Shown here: one piece after another, positions 53,618 to 61,963 of the stretch
How the letters are laid out: every line of letters starts with the position of its first letter
Numbering within the stretch: the first letter of the stretch is position 1
Assembly (NCBI GenBank): GCA_017355425.1
Contig: CP070233.1
Span: 2,893,501-2,957,500, forward strand
Direction of reading: 5' to 3'
DNA length: 64,000 bases
From: Dolichospermum sp. DET69
GTDB lineage: Bacteria > Cyanobacteriota > Cyanobacteriia > Cyanobacteriales > Nostocaceae
Translations under genes and position numbers: made by a program
Notes under the pieces: generated by a model
What the model saw: only the letters and a program-made list of their open reading frames with translations
Databases searched by the model: none
What the model was told of the DNA's origin: nothing

Positions 53618-55237
53618 TTAAAACGGGGTTTTTACCTGTAAGTGCAAGATTTTTTCTACATGGGGATGCTGAAACCTCAACTCCCTTGCGTGCAGATATA
53701 ATCTACTAAGATGATGATGATTACCATAGAGTTTATCCCCTAAAATCGCCATTCCCAGTCCTCTTGTATCCGCAGCATGAACCCGTAATTGATGAGTCCG
53801 TCCAGTTAAGGGGACAAATTGCACACGAGTATAATCTCCTTCCCTATCCATAACGCGGAAGTGAGTTAAACTAGGTTTACCCCGTTCTAAATCCACTTCT
53901 TGATAAGGGCGATTGTCAGGGTTTCCCCACAAAGGTAAATTAATTTCACCTTCTTGAATATTTAGAGAACCTGCAAGCAAAGCTTCATAAACTTTATGAA
54001 CTTGTCTTTGCTGAAATTGTTGACTTAATCGAGAATAAGTAATTGTATCTTTAGCTATTAAGAGAATTCCAGAAGTATCTTGATCTAAACGATGTACCGC
54101 GATTATTTCTTGATGATATAGAGAACGTAAACGACTAATTACACTATCTTGATTATGAGAATAACGTCCAGGAACAGATAATAATCCTGATGATTTATTC
54201 ACAGCAATTAGCCATTCATCCTCATAAATTATTTCTACTTTATTTGGCTTTAATCCTGATAATAAAAATCCCATTAATGGCTGACATCTTTCTAAACAAG
54301 CACCGTAGAATTCCCCTTGTCTTTTATCATCGCTCGGAGAATTACCCCACCAAAATTCAGCCATTGCTAAAGGTTTTAGTTGATGAGTAGCCGCATAATG
54401 TAATAATTTAGGAGCGCAACATTCTCCTGTTCCAGTTGGTGTTCCTTTTGGTAATAATTGCTGTAAAGATAAAGATTGTCCCTGAAAATTAGTCAGGCTA
54501 TAAGCGGCGTGCATTTCTGTTTGTAATTGTCGAGATAGTTGTTTACGCTGTTGTTTTAGTTCCGTGATTTTCCTATCTGCGTCCGCTATGATTTGCTGTA
54601 AAGGCTGTAAAATTTTATTTTGACGACGTTTAATATTTCGGCGGTCAATTCCCTGCTGACGGCTTTCTGTTTCCAGTCTTTCTAGGGCAATTTTTAGAGC
54701 TTCATCTGTAAGAGTGTGACAAAATTTTTGGCGTTGTTCCTGTCGTTGCAGTTTGCTATGATCATGGTGTAAACTAATAGCTTGTAACTCTTGGGTATAT
54801 TCAGTAGACAGAGTTTTATATTCTTCTCTTTCTGGAAGTTGCCCAAGGGTAATCATTTCTTGTTTAATGGCTGCTAATTTTGCTAAAGTCTGAGTTTCTA
54901 ATAAAGCCACCTGTTCTCTACCAGAAATTGGTAAAACCCAACCTGTAACCATACTATTACCATTTAATAAACCAGAAAATGCTTTAATAACTTTTTGTTC
55001 ACCATTGGGTAATTCAACTAACAAAATACCATACATTTTTCCTTCATGGGAATAAAGATGATTTTGCTCAAGTTGTTGCATTAGACTATTAGCTATAGCT
55101 TCGGCTAAAGGGGTGCGGGGTAATCTTAGTATTTCGCCAGTTTGGGGACACCTTCCTTCATAGTAATAGTTAGGACGTGCATCAGAAAGGGTAAAATTAG
55201 ATCTGATAAAATCTGAAAGCGGATGAAGAACAATCAT
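53618..55237 (-). CDS. RluA-type pseudouridine synthase with long N-terminal extension
   Basis: 539 residues. Catalytic part (about 340-539): AVNKSSGLLSVPGR, IAVHRLDQDTSGILLIAK with the catalytic Asp, and VQFVPLTGRTHQLRVHAA. The first about 330 residues include a coiled coil (200-250) and a GTGECCAPKLLHYAATHQLK motif; such extended forms are known among cyanobacterial and proteobacterial RluA proteins. It makes pseudouridine in rRNA or tRNA. Divergent from the membrane GUN4 gene with a 14-bp gap. Confidence 0.92.
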   Translation of the reverse strand: MIVLHPLSDFIRSNFTLSDARPNYYYEGRCPQTGEILRLPRTPLAEAIANSLMQQLEQNHLYSHEGKMYGILLVELPNGEQKVIKAFSGLLNGNSMVTGWVLPISGREQVALLETQTLAKLAAIKQEMITLGQLPEREEYKTLSTEYTQELQAISLHHDHSKLQRQEQRQKFCHTLTDEALKIALERLETESRQQGIDRRNIKRRQNKILQPLQQIIADADRKITELKQQRKQLSRQLQTEMHAAYSLTNFQGQSLSLQQLLPKGTPTGTGECCAPKLLHYAATHQLKPLAMAEFWWGNSPSDDKRQGEFYGACLERCQPLMGFLLSGLKPNKVEIIYEDEWLIAVNKSSGLLSVPGRYSHNQDSVISRLRSLYHQEIIAVHRLDQDTSGILLIAKDTITYSRLSQQFQQRQVHKVYEALLAGSLNIQEGEINLPLWGNPDNRPYQEVDLERGKPSLTHFRVMDREGDYTRVQFVPLTGRTHQLRVHAADTRGLGMAILGDKLYGNHHHLSRLYLHARELRFQHPHVEKILHLQVKTPF

Positions 55238-55251
55238 AGAATATATATAGT

Positions 55252-56157
55252 ATGATAAATCATTTTATAATTAACAAATTTTTGTTTAGATTGCTTGTTC
55301 TCATCAGCAAACTTTTCTTGATATGGATGTTAGTATATTTTACCATACCTCTAATTATTCTCACACCAGAAGCTATCAATAATCCTATCGGTAATTTTAT
55401 TATGACCTTGGGATTTTTGTTTTTACCATTTTTCCTCATATATTTTTTTGTAGAGGAGGATATGAAAAAAGTTTCTCAGTATATTGCTTTATTCACAAAT
55501 AATCAACTTTATCAAAAAAATATTTCTAAATTTATTGCTTCTATAGCTAAGTATGCGATTCTGATAATAATATGTTTAATTCCCTTCTTATCTTTTTTGT
55601 CCTCATATCAAATTCAAGATTGGATTTATTGGCATCCTCAACATAGACAAGAAAATTATACTAAATTGGGTCAATATTTACAAGCTAAAAACTGGGAAGA
55701 TGCTGACAAAGAAACACAATCATTAATGTTGAAAATCACTAATAGAGAAAATAAGAACTGGTTAAGTACCAGAGCTATAGAAACTTTTCCTTGCGAAGCA
55801 TTACAGAATATAGATAAATTATGGTTAAATGCTAGTCAAGATAGATTTGGATTTAGTATACAAACTGAAATTTGGAAACGTGAAAATAGTGGTCAAATTA
55901 ATTTTTATGATGAAATAGATCATAAATTTCATCAAAAAGTAGGATGGAAACAAGAAAGTATAAATAATACAAAATCTAATTTAAAATTATCCACAGATAC
56001 CCCAATAGGACATTTTCCTAAACCTGTGGGAACATCTTTTGGAAAAGCCTGTGTAGGTAGTTTAGATAGGCTTTGGTTTGGACAATCAATGGGTTGTTAT
56101 CAAAAAATATTTATTCGCATAGATAATTGTCAACCCTTGGGGGGAATTAAAAATTAA
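55252..56157 (+). CDS. Membrane-anchored GUN4-domain protein
   Basis: 301 residues. Three hydrophobic segments at about 12-36, 43-66 and 100-123, then GUN4 from about 135: YTKLGQYLQAKNWEDADKET, FPCEALQNIDKLWLNAS, RFGFSIQTEIW and GHFPKPVGTSFGKA. This is the third GUN4 protein in 17 kb. The start is only 14 bp from the divergent RluA gene, so promoters must overlap coding sequence. Role unknown; it might sense tetrapyrroles at the membrane. Confidence 0.85.
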   Translation: MINHFIINKFLFRLLVLISKLFLIWMLVYFTIPLIILTPEAINNPIGNFIMTLGFLFLPFFLIYFFVEEDMKKVSQYIALFTNNQLYQKNISKFIASIAKYAILIIICLIPFLSFLSSYQIQDWIYWHPQHRQENYTKLGQYLQAKNWEDADKETQSLMLKITNRENKNWLSTRAIETFPCEALQNIDKLWLNASQDRFGFSIQTEIWKRENSGQINFYDEIDHKFHQKVGWKQESINNTKSNLKLSTDTPIGHFPKPVGTSFGKACVGSLDRLWFGQSMGCYQKIFIRIDNCQPLGGIKN

Positions 56158-56192
56158 ATTTATATTCCCTCTTGATCAAGTTAACATTAAAT

Positions 56193-56250
56193 CGGCGGTT
56201 AGAAACCGCAACTACACAGGCAAAACCCACCTTCGTGGGTTAATATTCAA
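56193..56250. repeat. Dispersed hairpin element (CGGCGGTTAGAAACCGC type)
   Basis: GCGGTTAGAAACCGC stem, then GGCAAAACCCACCTTCGTGG. Inverted relative to the pair at 22398-22564. Confidence 0.85.
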
Positions 56251-56302
56251 GTAAATTTAATTAAGCCTGTGTTAAAATAAATATTTATCGGAACTTTGCC
56301 AA

Positions 56303-56413
56303 ATGCGTAATCCACAAAATAACCACATTAAAATTGATCCGGCTACTCTGGTTTTAATCGGGTCTGCTTTGATACTATTACCACTATTACTCGCTGGTTT
56401 TTTAGGTCAATAG
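56303..56413 (+). CDS. 36-residue membrane miniprotein
   Basis: MRNPQNNHIKIDPATLVLIG then SALILLPLLLAGFLGQ. One helix after a short polar N-terminus. No strong ribosome site (GGAAC at -8). Possibly a conserved small protein; not recognised. Confidence 0.5.
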   Translation: MRNPQNNHIKIDPATLVLIGSALILLPLLLAGFLGQ

Positions 56414-56492
56414 ACTATCTGCAAAATCAAAATTTGGTTATTTCCATTGACTGAAAATAACCATCAATTACAAGTAATTTTTTTCGTAACAT

Positions 56493-56681
56493 TTAAATAT
56501 CAACATTGATCTTTTCTATTTGTCTAGCTGCTTTATCCCACAGCTTCGCGGTTTCCTCATCATTCCAGTGAGTTCTCAGATTTTCCGCTTTTTTGTGGCA
56601 TATCCGCTCTAGCATTTCTAAAATTGCAGCTAGTGTTAATTGCTCGACTAACCCTTCTAAAGCACTCATGTATTCTTTCAT
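56493..56681 (-). CDS. Small conserved helical protein, unknown
   Basis: 62 residues from the ATG at 56681, preferred because AAAGGGG lies upstream; a longer frame begins at 56774. Sequence MKEYMSALEGLVEQLTLAAI continues to the end IEKINVDI. Function not recognised. Confidence 0.55.
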   Translation of the reverse strand: MKEYMSALEGLVEQLTLAAILEMLERICHKKAENLRTHWNDEETAKLWDKAARQIEKINVDI

Positions 56682-57074
56682 TACAAACACCCCTTTAATT
56701 TCTACTGGAAATTGAGGCAATTTTTCAAAATTTCTGAGTTCAACATCAATACAAGAAGTATAAATTCTCGTCAATTAGTTGTAACTTTTCTATTATCTAC
56801 CTAATGAGTTGTAGAATCTGCACTTCTTATTAATTCTCTACATTATTTAATGTCTGATATAGCGGTTCTTTTGTTGAGTGAGATACAAGAACCCCACCCC
56901 CAACCCCCTCCCCGCTTGCGAGGAGGGGGCTATGATGCAGCTCATAACAGCAGAAAGTGCTGTAAGCTGTTCCGCATTTAAATTATATAACCTGTTAGGA
57001 GTCTAAATATTGTGGGGTGGGCATCCCTGCCCGCCCGAATATTTAAATTAGGTGCGTTTTAGCTTACAAACGAA
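56682..57074. other. Intergenic region with dispersed repeats
   Basis: It holds a GC-rich hairpin CCCCCTCC/GGAGGGGG at 56904-56929 within a common ACCCCACCCCCAACCCC element, a second small stem (ACAGCA...TGCTGT), and a partial copy of the GGTGGGCATCCCTGCCCGCC repeat at about 57012. No gene seen. Confidence 0.6.
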
Positions 57075-58226
57075 CTAATTATTAGAGATCATTGTTCCTA
57101 GTGCAGCTATAAACTTATCCACGCTTTCAGGACGACTATTAAAACCCATCAAACCCACACGCCAAACCTTACCAGCAAGTTCACCCAAACCGCCACCAAT
57201 CTCAATATTATGCTCAATTAACAACTGCCGAGCCACAGACTTACCATTTACTCCTTCAGGAATACAAACAGTCGTTAAAGTTGGTAATCTGAATTCCTTC
57301 TCCACGTGCATTTTTAAACCGATATCTTCCAAACCTTCCCACAGATACTCGACATTTTTTTGATGCCGTTGCCAACAACTTGCTAAACCTTCTTCTGCCA
57401 CCAAACGCAAAGCTTCCCTTAAACCATAATACAAATTAATTGGCGCGGTGTGGTGATATGTGCGATCGCTTCCCCAATATTTCCCCAACAAAGTCATATC
57501 TAAATACCAGTTTGCCACCTTCGATTGACGCTTGTGCAACTTCTCCATGGCCCGCGCACTCATGGTAAACGGTGACGCACCTGGAGAGCAACCCAAACCC
57601 TTTTGGCTACAACTATAAGCCAAATCAACGCCCCACTCATCCAAAAAGATAGGAACACCACCCAAACTGGTAACAGTATCTACTAACAACAAAGTTCCAT
57701 GTTGACGACACAATTCCCCCACACCCTCCAAGGGTTGACGAGCGCCTGTGGAAGTTTCTGCATGAACTAAAGCTAAAATTGCTGGTTTATAGGTAGCTAC
57801 TGCGGCACTGATTTCCTCTAAATTGAAAACTTGTCCCCAGGGTTTAGTAATAGTTCTGACATCTGCGCCATATCTGCCTGCCATATCTACCAAACGATTA
57901 CCGAAATAACCAGCTACACAAATTAATACCACCTCACCCGGTTCGACAGAATTAGCTAAAGTGGCTTCCATTGCGGCTGTACCCGTGCCACTGACGGCGA
58001 TAGTATGGGGGTTTTCTGTTTGCCATGTGTAACGCAACAGAGATTGAATCTCATCCATCAGGGTTAAAAAAGCCGGATCTAAATGCCCTACAGGTGCAGT
58101 ATTCATCGCCTGTAATACCGCTGGATGAGTGTTGGAAGGACCTGGCCCCAATAAGAGACGGTGGGGAACATCTAGGGGTTCGAGTCCTAAACGCTGACTA
58201 TCGTTGATGGAAAAAGCGAATGTCAT
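57075..58226 (-). CDS. Class V aminotransferase (alanine-glyoxylate/serine-pyruvate type)
   Basis: 383 residues. RLLLGPGPSNTHPAVLQAM start, VSGTGTAAMEATLAN, VDTVTSLGG and the PLP lysine Lys209 in SCSQKGLGCSPG. In cyanobacteria this enzyme is thought to transaminate glyoxylate in photorespiration; the exact donor cannot be read from sequence. Confidence 0.93.
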   Translation of the reverse strand: MTFAFSINDSQRLGLEPLDVPHRLLLGPGPSNTHPAVLQAMNTAPVGHLDPAFLTLMDEIQSLLRYTWQTENPHTIAVSGTGTAAMEATLANSVEPGEVVLICVAGYFGNRLVDMAGRYGADVRTITKPWGQVFNLEEISAAVATYKPAILALVHAETSTGARQPLEGVGELCRQHGTLLLVDTVTSLGGVPIFLDEWGVDLAYSCSQKGLGCSPGASPFTMSARAMEKLHKRQSKVANWYLDMTLLGKYWGSDRTYHHTAPINLYYGLREALRLVAEEGLASCWQRHQKNVEYLWEGLEDIGLKMHVEKEFRLPTLTTVCIPEGVNGKSVARQLLIEHNIEIGGGLGELAGKVWRVGLMGFNSRPESVDKFIAALGTMISNN

Positions 58227-58397
58227 AAACTTAATTTATGTGAGATGAAATTGTAATTAATCGCATCATATAGCGGTATGTGGTCAATGAGTATGCCGAA
58301 GTGCGACTAATTAATTAAGTTCCATATTTTCTCTCGCGCTATTCAATTATACGTTTTGTTAAAAATAGAAATCTCTATAATCTTGTTTTGTTCCCTG

Positions 58398-59756
58398 TTA
58401 TCCAAACTGATTGGTAACATATTCTATCACATCGTTTTGTATTGTGAATCCGTTTCCATTGAATTCAATCAAAGATCGCAATTTCAAACTCTCTAGTATT
58501 CCCAATAGTTTCTGGGAAGTAACAGGGGGAATAATCTCGTTTAGTAATTCTGGCATTAATATGGGTTTGCGGTGAATTGCTAAGGAATAGATCACGGTTT
58601 TATCTAAATCTGATAAGCGTTGAAATTGTTGATCTAATAAATCGTAAATATCGCCAAAGACGGTGACATCGTGGGCTAAAAAAATATCAATTTTGCTAGA
58701 AAATAGAAAATGAATAGTGGTGGCGACAATTTTCAGCATGAGGGGATTTCCGCCATAGTGATTATGTAATGTTTGCCATTCTGCTTGAGTTTCGTCAATG
58801 CCTTCTGATTGTAAAATCTTGAGTCCGTCTTCAGGAAGCAGCCCTTTCAGGATCAGTAATTTAATCGAATTGGCTTTTTTCTCTAGTAGACTAAATGCGA
58901 TGGGTGGTTCTCGACTGATGATAATTAAACAACTTTTGTGGGTAGACTCCCCAATTGTTCTAATCAGTTGTCCATAGCTTTCAAACCCTTCTCGATAAGA
59001 TCCCCCTCGTTCTCCCCATTGCAGAATGGATTCTAGATTATCCAAAACCAGCAAACAACGAGTTTGATGGAGATACTGCATTAACTTTGATATTAGTTGA
59101 TCTGGAGATTTTGGTAAATTAATGGCTTTCTGGTCAGAGAGGATGTGAATTAGATCAGTTAAGGTTTCTTGGACAGTGGGAGCATGATGAAGAGATCGCC
59201 AAATGACATACTTAAATTCTGATAATGACGAGTCTGTGCTTTTGGTAAAGCCTTGCATTAACTTGGCTATGAGAGTGGTTTTGCCCATACCACCCATACC
59301 TAACACCATGATTAATTGACAGCGATTAACCTGAATCCACTGGTTCAATGTTGCCAGTTCTGCGGTGCGTCCATAGAAAACGGAGACATCGGGGGCTAAA
59401 CCATAATTTCCATAAGGCTGAATTTGAGGCTGTAGAGGTTGGATAGGGAATTGTGTTGAGTGTGTTTCTTGTTTAACTAATGGGACGGGAAGAGATGATT
59501 GATAATCATCAGCCTCTAGCACCAGATTAAATGCTTTGAAGCATTTGACTAGAGACTTTGTATCAACTCTGACGTTGCGGTTAAAAATTTTGCATAAAGT
59601 ATGAGGGTCTAAGCGAGTCTGTTCATAGAGATTGTTTAGGGTAAATCGCTTGCCGTTATTTTCACTATATTCCTTTATTTTTATGGCGTTCTCAAGTTTA
59701 TTTAAACCTTGAATCGTGAGGATTGACCCACGTTTACGTTTTCTTGGTAGATCCAT
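58398..59756 (-). CDS. NB-ARC STAND NTPase with N-terminal HTH, lacking C-terminal repeats
   Basis: 452 residues. N-terminal HTH-like vMAP-type domain (about 8-85: LYEQTRLDPHTLCKIFNRNV), linker, FYGRTAELATLNQWI, Walker A LGMGGMGKTT (151-161), Walker B CLLVLDNLES, GGNPLMLKIV GLPL motif, winged helix to IQNDVIEYVTNQFG. Most cyanobacterial homologues continue with WD40 or TPR repeats; this one ends at the winged helix and no repeat coding follows in the 170 bp downstream. Either a naturally short STAND or a truncated gene. Confidence 0.85.
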   Translation of the reverse strand: MDLPRKRKRGSILTIQGLNKLENAIKIKEYSENNGKRFTLNNLYEQTRLDPHTLCKIFNRNVRVDTKSLVKCFKAFNLVLEADDYQSSLPVPLVKQETHSTQFPIQPLQPQIQPYGNYGLAPDVSVFYGRTAELATLNQWIQVNRCQLIMVLGMGGMGKTTLIAKLMQGFTKSTDSSLSEFKYVIWRSLHHAPTVQETLTDLIHILSDQKAINLPKSPDQLISKLMQYLHQTRCLLVLDNLESILQWGERGGSYREGFESYGQLIRTIGESTHKSCLIIISREPPIAFSLLEKKANSIKLLILKGLLPEDGLKILQSEGIDETQAEWQTLHNHYGGNPLMLKIVATTIHFLFSSKIDIFLAHDVTVFGDIYDLLDQQFQRLSDLDKTVIYSLAIHRKPILMPELLNEIIPPVTSQKLLGILESLKLRSLIEFNGNGFTIQNDVIEYVTNQFG

Positions 59757-60191
59757 GAGTATAAAATATAAATTTTTTTAAGCAAGGCCGAATAGGGCAA
59801 GAGGATTAACTCTAACCGTCGGAAAAATGACTGATTTCCGGGAAAACGGTATTAATCTGACAAGAGTATAAAGATACAACTAAGAGATTGAACAGAGTAT
59901 AGCGGTTGCTTGATGTGTTTATCAATACAGCATTTTGCAAAAAGGGGAAGTTTTAACAATTTGAAATAATTCTACGGTCTAATTTGCTTACAGTCTCAAC
60001 GCTTGAAAGGGTTGTGGTAGAGGAGTGAGAGCGATTATTTGTCAGGATTCTTAAGTTCCGTTGCTTAAGTTGGCAAACTTCCATTGCTAAATGGCGTGTT
60101 AAGTAAGAAACTGGTGCGGTTAGTCTAATAGAAGACAAAATAAAATGTTAATGCGTGTAGCTATTAGAAATTAGCAAGGAAGTACCCATTC
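59757..60191. other. 435-bp divergent intergenic region
   Basis: Between the NB-ARC and membrane-protein genes, so it should contain both promoters. A short minus-strand ORF here has no coding character. No tRNA or riboswitch recognised. Confidence 0.45.
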
Positions 60192-60863
60192 ATGACAGAG
60201 CCAAGTAAATTGCCTGATCAAGCCGCTGTAACTGATTCAATCAAAGCGCCCGGTCAAGAGGTTGTAACTGAGGGAATGAAAACTGTAAATGAGTTAGCCA
60301 AAAAGCTAACCAATGAGATTTTAATCTTTTTGTCCGTCTACCTAATACTGCTAGTTATCCTGACGATACTTGGAAAACCAAATGAAAAACTTAATATAGT
60401 ATTCTATTTTGTACCTATTCTGGCTGTTATTTCCTATTTATATCTTGAGAGTAAAAAGTTTGAGGATAATGACAAGATAAGAGACCAAGCATACAAGTTG
60501 AGAGAATCAGATAGTGGAAGTAACAAAATAGATATAGATAATGCAGAAATAGTTGTAGCACGTCTAATAGAGTCCAATATTAATTTAACTCCAGACCAAA
60601 TAAAGGCGATACGGGCGATTGTGAATATTAGAAATGCAAAAAACGTTGACGCGCGTGCTGCTGTACTCAATGCAAGTGAACTATCACAAAATATAGAAAA
60701 ACTACCGGAAAAAACCCGTATAAATTTGGCAAGTTTAGTATCCGATATTGAAAAGTTGGATGATAAAGATAGCGATATCATGGGCATTGTGATGAAAAAT
60801 ATAGGAACAATACCTAAAGAAAAATTACCTGATTTAAAGAATGCTGTGATTAAATTACTTTAA
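60192..60863 (+). CDS. Two-helix membrane protein upstream of STAND NTPase
   Basis: 223 residues; AAGGAAG ribosome site. A polar N-terminus of about 40 residues, two adjacent membrane helices (about 43-62 and 68-86, ILIFLSVYLILLVILTI and VFYFVPILAVISYLYLE), then a charged helical cytoplasmic part. No named domain recognised. The STAND gene begins 11 bp after its stop, so it may be a membrane effector or anchor for it. Confidence 0.75.
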   Translation: MTEPSKLPDQAAVTDSIKAPGQEVVTEGMKTVNELAKKLTNEILIFLSVYLILLVILTILGKPNEKLNIVFYFVPILAVISYLYLESKKFEDNDKIRDQAYKLRESDSGSNKIDIDNAEIVVARLIESNINLTPDQIKAIRAIVNIRNAKNVDARAAVLNASELSQNIEKLPEKTRINLASLVSDIEKLDDKDSDIMGIVMKNIGTIPKEKLPDLKNAVIKLL

Positions 60864-60874
60864 AAAACATTTTT

Positions 60875-61963
60875 ATGACTGATTCAGTTAAGACTAAGAC
60901 AATTACAACTCACCAAGAAACTATTGCATCTCTCTTTAATCCTGGTGATTTTGTGGAAAGAAAATGGCTTTTAAAAGAGATTGAAAGGCATTTTGAAGAA
61001 AATCCTGGCAAGCAGCATTTGATTATAGTTGGTGAACCAGGAAGCGGTAAAACTGCTTATCTAGCTTATCTAGCTAATCATTGGAATTGTCCTCGTCACT
61101 TTATTCGATTTGATGCTGTCAGTAGTGTAACTGGCATTGATCCTCGGTCATTTCTACTTTCTATTGGTTCACAACTTTACGAAAAATATGGTGAGCAGAT
61201 TTTTGATGAGGCAGGTTCTTTAGATGTTTCTTTAACAGGTGATTCTATTACCCAAGGAAGTGACGTTAACTCGGTTATTATTAAGAACTTATTCCGTTTA
61301 CCCTGGCAAGAACCTTTAAAAGCTAATGTAAAAATTGAATTAAGAGATGTATCAAATACTAAAGTAACTGGTGTACAGATTCAAAATGTAGTAAATACAG
61401 CATTAGCTCTTGATGAAGAAACATTGCTGCACTTGGCTGTACTCGATCCTATTAAAAAAATTCAAAATCTGCCCCTAGCTGAAAAAGATAAAGAAGTAAC
61501 TATTTTGATTAATGCTCTGGATGAGTTATCTGAAGGTTCAGGTAAGAGCATTTTAGATGTTATTCCACGTTATAATGATTGTCCAAAGAATTTGCGTCTA
61601 GTGATGACTTCTAGACCGATAGAAAAAGTAAAAACAACATTTTATAAAACCGAAGATTTTATTGATTTTAACCTGCATGAAACACAAGTTAAGGCTGACA
61701 TAATAGAATATATCCAGAAACGTATAAATGAAGAGCGGCTTTGTAAATTAGTTAATAATGAAATAAATAATACAAAAAATACAAAAGATAAAATTATTGA
61801 TGAAATTCAAAAGAAGAGTGATAATAATTTTCTATATCTTTATCATTTTTTTGAGCAGGTAATACAAGAAGGTAAATTAGATATAAGTAAAATTCCTAAA
61901 GGACTTGATGAAATATATAGATTTTTCGTACTGAATAAAATCCGCGAAAACATACATACCTAA
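60875..61963 (+). CDS. STAND NTPase, N-terminal part (frame interrupted)
   Basis: 362 residues to a TAA. FVERKWLLKEIERHF (VGRE-like), Walker A GEPGSGKT (53-60), Walker B ILINALDELSE, sensor-type LRLVMTSRP, then YRFFVLNKIREN. The winged helix and repeat part expected next are found in the +1 frame from 61935 on. So either one nucleotide has been gained or lost, or the protein is made as two pieces. Related to the NACHT/NB-ARC regulators used in defence and signalling. Confidence 0.85.
   Translation: MTDSVKTKTITTHQETIASLFNPGDFVERKWLLKEIERHFEENPGKQHLIIVGEPGSGKTAYLAYLANHWNCPRHFIRFDAVSSVTGIDPRSFLLSIGSQLYEKYGEQIFDEAGSLDVSLTGDSITQGSDVNSVIIKNLFRLPWQEPLKANVKIELRDVSNTKVTGVQIQNVVNTALALDEETLLHLAVLDPIKKIQNLPLAEKDKEVTILINALDELSEGSGKSILDVIPRYNDCPKNLRLVMTSRPIEKVKTTFYKTEDFIDFNLHETQVKADIIEYIQKRINEERLCKLVNNEINNTKNTKDKIIDEIQKKSDNNFLYLYHFFEQVIQEGKLDISKIPKGLDEIYRFFVLNKIRENIHT

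Noticed and set aside
59953-60138. 61-residue minus-strand ORF in the STAND intergenic region
   Set aside because: No homology signal by eye, no ribosome site, and atypical composition.
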